Source: Pseudomonadota bacterium (GTDB lineage Bacteria; Pseudomonadota; Gammaproteobacteria; Steroidobacterales; JBCBZW01). From it: a DNA stretch of 64,000 bases. The notes beneath the pieces were generated by a model. That model worked only from the letters and a program-made list of their open reading frames with translations, was not told the DNA's origin and did not search any database. Numbering within the stretch: position 1 is the first letter of the stretch; the number at the start of each line of letters is the position of its first letter. The DNA lies in contig JBCBZW010000002.1 in the NCBI GenBank assembly GCA_039815145.1, positions 116,328 through 180,327 of the forward strand, written 5' to 3'. The position numbers and the translations under genes were made by a program. Below, piece after piece: positions 57,627 through 64,000 of the stretch.

Positions 57627-60600
57627 TCAGGCGGGATCCGGTTCGGGATCCGAAGCTGCGCCCGGGTAATGCAGATGCAGATCGCGCTGGGGGAAGGGCA
57701 CGGTGATCTGTGCGCGTTCGAGCGCCTGCTCCAGGTCGAGCAGTAATTGATGCCGGGCGGCGAGGCGGTCGCCGAGGGCCCGGCAGTAGATGAACACCTC
57801 GAAGTCCAGGGAGCTATCGCCCAAGCCCGTGAAGAGTACCCGCGGTGGCGGTTCGGCGAGCACGAGGGGATTGGTGCGCGCCGTGTCCATCATCGTGCGG
57901 ATCGCGAGCTCGGTGTTGGAGCCGTAGGCGATGCCGACCGGCACCACCACCCGCGTGACTTCGTTGGACAAGGTCCAGTTGGTCAACTGACTCGTGATGA
58001 AGGTCTTGTTGGGCACGATGACCTCCTTGTTATCCCAGTCGGTGATGGTGGTGGCGCGGATGCGGATTCGGGTGACCGTCCCCGAGACACCGCCAACGGT
58101 CACCGTGTCGCCCACCCGCACCGGTCGCTCCAGCAGGATGATGAGGCCGGAGACGAAGTTCGCGAAGATCTCTTGCAGACCGAATCCGAGGCCGACGCTG
58201 AGAGCGGCCACCAGCCACTGCACCTTGCTCCATTCAAGGCCGAGCTGAGCACTGACGATGAGGACACCTAGGCCGATCACTAGGTATTGGCTCACCGTGC
58301 GTATGGCGTAGCGCGACCCCGCATCCAGGGGTAGGTTCTGAAGTACGGCAAACTCGAGCAGGCTAGGTAGATTGCGGGTTGCGAGGAGCACGATGAACAG
58401 CAGAACGGTGGCAACCACCGTGTCTTCCAGGGTGATCGCGCCGTCCCCCCAAAGCGAGACCTGATCGAGCAGCCCGAGGACGGGCAAGGCCTTGGACCAG
58501 ATGAACCAAGCCCCGAAGATCGTGAGGGTGATCACGAGGATGCGCATCAAGCGCCGGGTCTGATCATCGAAGACGTCGATGTCGATGACGTCGAGGTCCT
58601 GGTAGGCCCCTTCGCGCTCGGCCGAGTAGGGCAGCGCGTCGGTCGAGGTGTCGGCGCTGGCACTGCGTCGCTCGAGGAGCTGTTGGTAGCGGAAGCGCCG
58701 TCGTGTCACGCGTATCCAGCGTTCCAGCAGGTCGAAGAGAATCATGGCGCCTAGGAGCAGCAACACGGTCTCGACGACGCACCGAAGGAGGAGCGTCGCG
58801 GCGTACTCGTAGCCGAGCAAGGACACCACGGCGAGCGTAGGCGCTACGCCCACCGCAGCTGGAAACCACAGGCGCACGAGGCGCGCTGCCCAGCCTTGCG
58901 GTTGCTCCTCCAGGGTTTTGGCGGGAAGACCGCGCTGGGGATGGAGCAGCGTCGAGACGAGGTAGGCGAGTACCAGGCATACGAGCACGAAGGCGAGCCG
59001 CCCAATGCTGCTCTGAACCTCCTGATTCGCCTGCAGGCCAGCGACCCTGGCCAGGGCGAAGACGGGCAGCCACACCGTCTGCACCAGGAGGAACACGCGG
59101 GGCAGCAGTCGAATGCGCGTCTCCGACCACTGGAAGTGCAGTCGCGCGACGCCCTGCGGCATGCACAGGTTGCGCACGAAGGCGCCCAGGGCCACCGTGG
59201 CACCACTGAAGACGAGCACACTCATCAGGGCGCGCACTTGCTCCGGCAGGGGCAGCGCCCGACCGCGCAAGCCCAGCGCGACCAACAAACTCGGTAGGAG
59301 TAGGGAGAGCAAGACGGTGAGCAGCATGGCCTCGAGGGTCAGCATGAAACCGTCGGTTCTGACCTTCCGCGTGCGCGCGCCGATGGCCTGAATTGCGTTG
59401 CGTAGTGCCGGGCGTAGACGTACTGCCAGCAGCGTCAGGAGAAGGGCGATGGCGTACCACTCGGCGTGTTGCATCACTTCGAAGACGAAGGTCTCCAAAG
59501 CGGCCACCCAATGCGGCCCGGAGAGTAACCAGGCGGCCGATTCCCGCACTCGCCTGAGGCTGTCGAGGTTGATCGGTTCCGCGCTCGGCACCCACAGCAG
59601 GCGATCGTCCAGGTAGGTCTGATACTCCCCAACCAGGGTCAGCATGGAGCGCTGCTCGAAGGCCCGATCGGCGAGCAGCGTGACGAACTCGGTGTAGGTG
59701 TCCGTGAGTCGATCCAACACCTCTTCGCGGGTCTGCGTGAGCGACTCGGCGAAGTCACGCAGCTCGGCGATGCTCTGGACCGGCTCTGGCGCTGGCGAGG
59801 TTTGCTCCGACGCTTCTGCCGGGGCATCCTGCTGCTCGGTGCGAGCGGCGGCCTGGCGCTCCGCATCGATGGCGGCGATGTGTCTTTCCAGTAGCTCGGT
59901 CCATAGGGCCTGTTGGCGCGCCATGTCCACCAGCTCCAGGCTGCGCAAGCCGGACTCGGCACTGCGCTCGCGCACGTCGGCCAGCTCGCGTTGCAGCTCT
60001 CGCTCATCGGGCAGGCGCAGGCGCTGGTTGCGCAGCAACTGCCCGAGGCTGACCTGCGCCCCCGCCACCTGAACGCGCGACTTGATCGCGTCGTAGTCCT
60101 GTTGCAGGGCCTCTCGCTGCGCCGAGATGTCGCCTACCTCGGCGGCAATGGTGCGGGTGGCCGTTAGGGTGCGGGAGAGCTCGTCGAAGAGGGACGCGAC
60201 GTCGGCCGTGTCCTCATCCAAGGGCGCCGGCAAGGCCAGCGCACGCACACGCAGATCGATAGCCCTGTCCGTGGCCTGGGCCGACTCACTCTCGCGCTCC
60301 TGCGCCACCTTGGCGGCGAGGATGGTGATCTCGCGATCGATGAGGGACCGTTCCGCGTTCAGCAGCTGCAGTTCCACCTCCGCCAAGTCCAACCGAGGCT
60401 GCAGCGTGGCCAGCTGGCTTTGCACGTACTCCCGCTCAGCCCGAGCGGCCTCGAGTCGAGTGCGCAGTAGGGTGTGCTCCGAGCGCTGCGGCTCCTCGGC
60501 GGTCTCGTCGAGTCCCGACACGGTGGCGTTCAACTGCTCCACACGGGCGGTGATATCGGCGAGTTCGTCGCGCAGCTGCAGGGGACGGGTGAGGCGACTG

Positions 60601-61040
60601 GCGAGGAGTTGCTCGAGCTTGTCCTTGGCGTCGCGCTTCTCCAGCTGCTGCGCGCTGAGCGTCGCGAGTCGCAGGGACGCGGCTTGTGCGTCGACCGAAC
60701 GCAGGCGACGTTCCAGGCTGGCGAGGCGAGCCAGTACGTCCTCCCGCTCGGCCTCCAGTCGGGCCGCTTCGCCCTGGGCGCTATCGACCTGGCGCTGAAG
60801 GGCGCGTTGGGCGTTGCGGGACTCCTCGGCGGCCTCGAGCCTTTCGAGCGAAGCCCGGTAGTTCGCCGTCGCCGCGCCGCGTATGTCTTCGGCCAAGCCC
60901 GTGTCGTTGGCGATGACGTCGAGGCGGGCCTGCACCTGACTGAGCGACGGTACGGCAGGTGATTGCGCTTGGACGACGGTACTCGTGAGCAGCGCCAGCA
61001 AAGACAGCCAGGACGCGCGGGATCGAGGGGCTAGGAACAC
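57627..61040 (-). CDS. Large mechanosensitive channel of the MscK/MscM type
   Basis: 1137 residues from GTG 61040, giving a signal peptide (WLSLLALLTSTVVQAQ) followed by about 450 residues of periplasmic coiled coil, a series of transmembrane helices from about residue 500, and a C-terminal MscS core. The core reads GLGFGLQEIFANFVSGLIIL then ERPVRVGDTVTVGGVSG and TTITDWDNKEVIVPNKTFI. The start overlaps the end of the sulfotransferase gene upstream. By architecture it resembles MscK and YjeP (MscM), which release solutes on hypoosmotic shock; which of them is closer was not decided. Confidence 0.88.
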   Translation of the reverse strand: MFLAPRSRASWLSLLALLTSTVVQAQSPAVPSLSQVQARLDVIANDTGLAEDIRGAATANYRASLERLEAAEESRNAQRALQRQVDSAQGEAARLEAEREDVLARLASLERRLRSVDAQAASLRLATLSAQQLEKRDAKDKLEQLLASRLTRPLQLRDELADITARVEQLNATVSGLDETAEEPQRSEHTLLRTRLEAARAEREYVQSQLATLQPRLDLAEVELQLLNAERSLIDREITILAAKVAQERESESAQATDRAIDLRVRALALPAPLDEDTADVASLFDELSRTLTATRTIAAEVGDISAQREALQQDYDAIKSRVQVAGAQVSLGQLLRNQRLRLPDERELQRELADVRERSAESGLRSLELVDMARQQALWTELLERHIAAIDAERQAAARTEQQDAPAEASEQTSPAPEPVQSIAELRDFAESLTQTREEVLDRLTDTYTEFVTLLADRAFEQRSMLTLVGEYQTYLDDRLLWVPSAEPINLDSLRRVRESAAWLLSGPHWVAALETFVFEVMQHAEWYAIALLLTLLAVRLRPALRNAIQAIGARTRKVRTDGFMLTLEAMLLTVLLSLLLPSLLVALGLRGRALPLPEQVRALMSVLVFSGATVALGAFVRNLCMPQGVARLHFQWSETRIRLLPRVFLLVQTVWLPVFALARVAGLQANQEVQSSIGRLAFVLVCLVLAYLVSTLLHPQRGLPAKTLEEQPQGWAARLVRLWFPAAVGVAPTLAVVSLLGYEYAATLLLRCVVETVLLLLGAMILFDLLERWIRVTRRRFRYQQLLERRSASADTSTDALPYSAEREGAYQDLDVIDIDVFDDQTRRLMRILVITLTIFGAWFIWSKALPVLGLLDQVSLWGDGAITLEDTVVATVLLFIVLLATRNLPSLLEFAVLQNLPLDAGSRYAIRTVSQYLVIGLGVLIVSAQLGLEWSKVQWLVAALSVGLGFGLQEIFANFVSGLIILLERPVRVGDTVTVGGVSGTVTRIRIRATTITDWDNKEVIVPNKTFITSQLTNWTLSNEVTRVVVPVGIAYGSNTELAIRTMMDTARTNPLVLAEPPPRVLFTGLGDSSLDFEVFIYCRALGDRLAARHQLLLDLEQALERAQITVPFPQRDLHLHYPGAASDPEPDPA

Positions 61041-61861
61041 GGAATGCTCAATGCGGCCAGACGATCGTAGAGCGCGTCGCACAACTCGATCAGATCCCCA
61101 CGGCTGCCCGTCGGCCAATCACAGCGCACCGATCGGGCGTGGATGTCGTTGGAGAGACGAGGCTGATAGGGGATACCCAAATGATTGCAGAGGTGTTCCA
61201 TCTGCTGTGCTGGGGCGCTCACCAAGCGCTCGTAGCAGACCACTTGCGCGCGATCGTCGCGATCCAGCGCTTGGGCGAAGAAGAGGTCGTTGCGCAGGTA
61301 CCAGAACAAGGCCGCCGCGCCGGCGGCATCGATGGGGTTCGCGAGCATCTTGCCGATGAGGTCGAAGTGGCGCTGCTCGAGGCCCTGGGTCTGCCACACA
61401 TCCGGTCGTTCGCCGCCTGCCAGTTGCTGCAATAGCTTGAGATTTTGCTGGCCGAACTTGGCGACAGCGGAGCGAGCGCGATCACTGGGATGGCGCAGGG
61501 CCCAGATCACCCGGCCCTTGGCATAGCGAGCGAGCATGTCGCGTGCGAGATGGCTGGAGGTCAGCGGCTTGAAAGCGATGATTGGCAGGCGGCAGCGTGC
61601 CACGAGCGCTGGCCACACGTCCTCGCGCAGGACGAAGTTGTCGAAGGCGGTGCGGTCGTGCTCGGGGTAGTACGACACCTGGCTGCTGCGAGCGAGGCAG
61701 TCCCCGAGCATCGTCGTGCCACTACGTTGCGCGCCCACGATAAACACCGGCGCCGCGGCCCCCGGCGGGCGCGGATGGGTGAGTTGCCAAAAGAGCTTGC
61801 GGGCGCCCCGGTCCGCCAGTCGCGCGGCGGACACGCCCTTGCGTTGCAATGTGCTGATCAT
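61031..61861 (-). CDS. Sulfotransferase family protein 1
   Basis: PAPS-dependent sulfotransferase fold, 276 residues from ATG 61861. The 5'-phosphosulfate-binding loop is VGAQRSGTTMLGDCLARS, and the 3'-phosphate motif ALRHPSDRARSAVAKF follows about 70 residues later. Acceptor unknown. Its start overlaps the stop of the glycosyltransferase (ATGA), and its end overlaps the channel gene, so the products are probably made together; sulfation of a glycan is a reasonable inference. Confidence 0.85.
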   Translation of the reverse strand: MISTLQRKGVSAARLADRGARKLFWQLTHPRPPGAAAPVFIVGAQRSGTTMLGDCLARSSQVSYYPEHDRTAFDNFVLREDVWPALVARCRLPIIAFKPLTSSHLARDMLARYAKGRVIWALRHPSDRARSAVAKFGQQNLKLLQQLAGGERPDVWQTQGLEQRHFDLIGKMLANPIDAAGAAALFWYLRNDLFFAQALDRDDRAQVVCYERLVSAPAQQMEHLCNHLGIPYQPRLSNDIHARSVRCDWPTGSRGDLIELCDALYDRLAALSIPCS

Positions 61862-63090
61862 CCCGATGCCGCTTCCACGCAGGCTAAGACCTGCCTCCAC
61901 CGTGCCATCACGCGGCGCCAAGTGTACTGCGTCGAGACCAGTTCTCGCGCCCGGGCACCCATCGCTTGGGCCGCCTGCGGCCGAGCGTGCAGATCGAGGA
62001 TGGCCTGGGCGAACTGCTGCGGCCGATCGGCGAGCAGGAAATGCTCGTCTGGGCGGACCTCCAGCGCCTCACTCCCCATCGCGGTGGACACCACGGCGCG
62101 CCCCATCGCCATGGCCTCGAGCATCTTGTTCTTCAGCCCGCTGCCACTGACCATCGGATTGACCATGATGGGCACTTGCCGCACGAGCCCCGGGAGGTCA
62201 TCGACGAAACCGGTCACCCTTACGCGCTCGAAGCGCTCGGGCAGCCCGCGGATCCAGGCATCGGCACCGCCGCCCACGAGGTAGCAGGGAATGCCCGCTG
62301 CCGCCAAATGCGGGCCGTAGATCTCGTCGATGAACCACTGCACGGCGGAGCGATTCGGCTCGAAGGCCAGGTTACCCCAGAACGCCACCCCTGCCGTGGG
62401 GGCGTCGTGGGTGTCGGTGTCCACCTCCAGGAACGCGTCGCTGACGCCGTTGGGGACTACCTCCACCCGGGCGTCTCGATCGAGGGCACGCAGGCGTGAT
62501 CCATCTGCGGGTGAGATCGTGGTGACCAGGTCGAAGCGCCGGGCCAAGCTCGATTCCTGACGAGCGTATCGCTGCCGCGCCAGCCAGTGCGCTGCGCGGG
62601 TGGCGACGGACATGCGGGCACGATGCAGTGCGTATTCGCGTTCCAAGGTGAGGGTGTAGCAGTCGAAGTCATCGAGGACGCGGTGGGGCACGTCGAGTTC
62701 TGCCACCAGCTCCGCCACGGTGAGCTTGCCCGCGATCGCCGTCGTCACGTGCTGCTCAGCGATGAAATTCCCTAGGGCCTGTGTGCACAAAGCGAACCAT
62801 GCAGGCCATCCCGAGCGCAGGTAGTGCCCGTTGTCCAGTCGCAGCAGGCGGCGGCGGTTACCGTGCTCGGGGCGAGGGGGCAGCATCAGGATCTCGTCGA
62901 AGGGGCCGTCACGGAGCAAGGCCTCGCGCTGCGCCTCGGTGCCGCCAGTGGCCGCCAGTACGCAGCGCCCCGCTTGCGCGATCGCGCAAGCCAGGTAGTA
63001 GCTGCGCATGCGGTCCCCCTCCGTGAGGGGAAGGGGTAGCGCATCGAGCACAAGCAGCACGGTGCCTGGGGCCGAGGGGGTGGTGCTCAC
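61858..63090 (-). CDS. Glycosyltransferase of the GT4 type
   Basis: GT-B glycosyltransferase, 410 residues from GTG 63090, which overlaps the preceding stop (GTGA). N-terminal Rossmann half starts LLVLDALPLPLTEGDRMRSY. C-terminal half has VEVVPNGVS, AFWGNLAFEPNRSAVQWF, YLVGGGAD, VRVTGFVDDLPGLVRQVPI and the donor-binding segment NPMVSGSGLKNKMLEAMAMGR, where the usual EX7E glutamates are represented by E in LEAMA. Donor and acceptor unknown; the flanking sulfotransferases suggest a sulfated cell-surface glycan. Confidence 0.88.
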   Translation of the reverse strand: MSTTPSAPGTVLLVLDALPLPLTEGDRMRSYYLACAIAQAGRCVLAATGGTEAQREALLRDGPFDEILMLPPRPEHGNRRRLLRLDNGHYLRSGWPAWFALCTQALGNFIAEQHVTTAIAGKLTVAELVAELDVPHRVLDDFDCYTLTLEREYALHRARMSVATRAAHWLARQRYARQESSLARRFDLVTTISPADGSRLRALDRDARVEVVPNGVSDAFLEVDTDTHDAPTAGVAFWGNLAFEPNRSAVQWFIDEIYGPHLAAAGIPCYLVGGGADAWIRGLPERFERVRVTGFVDDLPGLVRQVPIMVNPMVSGSGLKNKMLEAMAMGRAVVSTAMGSEALEVRPDEHFLLADRPQQFAQAILDLHARPQAAQAMGARARELVSTQYTWRRVMARWRQVLACVEAASG

Positions 63091-64000
63091 AAGGCGTAGC
63101 CCAGAGCCCGCATCTCGGTCCCGCACACCGCGGCGATCACCTTGCGCTCGAGGATGCCGAGCGCCGGCTTGCGATCCGATCGCGCACCGATGCGTTGGCC
63201 TAGGACAGCGTCGTCCAGAGGGCCGACCCCGGCGTAGGCTTCGAGTCGACGCAAGCCTGAATCTCCATCGCTCAGCGACTCATAGGGCAGCAGCAGGGCC
63301 CCGAGAGCCGCGGCTTCGGCCAAAAAGCTGCGCGTGAGGTGGCGCCAGTGGTGGGCGAAGGCCAGGCGCTTTGCCACCCGATAGCGTGGCCACACGCTGT
63401 ACCAGTCGACTCCCTTGCAGGAGCGCCAGCAGTCGTAGGGGTGCCGCACCACGAGGACGATCTTGGAGCGGGGGAACAGCCACTTTAGGAACTGTCCGTA
63501 CCCCGCGCAGAGGCGCACTTCCTTCAGCCCGAAGGCGGTGACGGCCTCGGCATCGTCCAGGGCCTGCGTCGGCCCTTGCAGCCATGCGGTCATCCAGGCG
63601 CGCTGCGCATCGCGCAGGGCGCTGAGTGGCGGCACCAGGTTGGCGACCCACGCGTCGGCAAGGTCGCGTACGGAGGTCGCGTTGCGAAAGTGCTCCGGCG
63701 GTGGCCAATCGCTCTGCAACCCAGCTAACGGTGCGGCCAGGTGAGGGATGGGCACGACACGGTCCAAGGGCTCTCCCCAGATGAGTGCCTTACCGCTGGA
63801 CATGAGCAGTCGCTGCACCAGGGTGGAGCCTGACCCCCAACCAGCGGCCAGCACCCAGATTGGGGCGATCTCGTCATCGATCGGTGGTACGCCGAAGTCG
63901 TGGTCAGGGCGGGCGAGGGTAGCTTTCACCTGCTCGCCCGCGAGGAGCGGCGGAGGCAGCACGCGCTGTGCCACCTGATCCGTGCCGATGGTGGCTGCCA
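63087..64000 (-). CDS. Sulfotransferase-like protein 2 (5' end open at window edge)
   Basis: The reading frame is open to the edge of the window, so the start may lie outside it; a GTG at 63974 is a possible start giving 295 residues. The PAPS loop is AAGWGSGSTLVQRLLMSSG, and the 3'-phosphate motif LVVRHPYDCWRSCKG follows. W and R-rich helices after it (VDWYSVWPRYRVAKRL) are typical of bacterial sulfotransferases. The stop overlaps the glycosyltransferase start. More genes of the same locus may lie beyond the edge. Confidence 0.78.
   Translation of the reverse strand, partial: AATIGTDQVAQRVLPPPLLAGEQVKATLARPDHDFGVPPIDDEIAPIWVLAAGWGSGSTLVQRLLMSSGKALIWGEPLDRVVPIPHLAAPLAGLQSDWPPPEHFRNATSVRDLADAWVANLVPPLSALRDAQRAWMTAWLQGPTQALDDAEAVTAFGLKEVRLCAGYGQFLKWLFPRSKIVLVVRHPYDCWRSCKGVDWYSVWPRYRVAKRLAFAHHWRHLTRSFLAEAAALGALLLPYESLSDGDSGLRRLEAYAGVGPLDDAVLGQRIGARSDRKPALGILERKVIAAVCGTEMRALGYAL

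Overview
This window is a GC-rich chromosomal segment of a gammaproteobacterium outside the Enterobacterales. The evidence is the gene content and order: nuo genes, initiator tRNA, rimP-nusA-infB-rbfA-truB-rpsO-pnp, smc-zipA-ligA, yciO-trpS-scpA-scpB-rluB, mtaD-ubiG-HAD phosphatase-yciK, gyrA, aroA-cmk-rpsA-ihfB-lapA. ZipA, OxyR with both redox cysteines, and a long DksA also point to this class. The species cannot be named from the sequence. Nearly everything is densely packed core genome with many 1-11 bp gene overlaps.

Layout. 1-10462: the 3' part of nuoF, then nuoG to nuoN, the distal half of the respiratory complex I operon. 10500-12326: initiator tRNA with its own promoter, a metallophosphoesterase and a phosphopantetheinyl transferase. 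12380-21314: a promoter and a leader terminator, then the translation/RNA operon rimP to pnp. 21363-25681 (minus strand): YheT-type hydrolase, phaR, gluQ-dksA and queF. 25930-32454: smc, zipA, ligA, covering chromosome organisation, division and DNA ligation.

32447-35756 is the one clearly accessory stretch. It is less GC-rich than its flanks and holds two divergent paralogues of an uncharacterised winged-helix-like family (DUF6502 type). One overlaps the end of ligA. The other is coupled to an exported protein with twelve GLGGSG repeats and a DUF5666-like C-terminal domain. The intergenic DNA upstream of that pair carries two palindromes and an imperfect hairpin. This is the best candidate in the window for an undescribed system.

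35757-36894 (minus): yciB-yciI-bolA, closed by an intrinsic terminator. 37053-41846 (plus): yciO, a tryptophanyl-tRNA synthetase homologue whose ATP-site motifs are all altered, then scpA-scpB-rluB. 41788-47547 (minus): a six-gene chain of overlapping genes, mtaD-ubiG-HAD phosphatase-rmuC-squalene/phytoene-synthase-like-yciK. 47803-57607 (plus): gyrA, aroA, cmk, rpsA, ihfB, lapA, a ComEA-like protein, galU and oxyR. 57627-64000 (minus): sulfotransferase, glycosyltransferase, a second sulfotransferase-like protein and a large MscK/MscM-type channel, in an overlapping chain that runs off the window edge.

Functional assignments rest on reading motifs and gene order directly. No database search or structure prediction was run.
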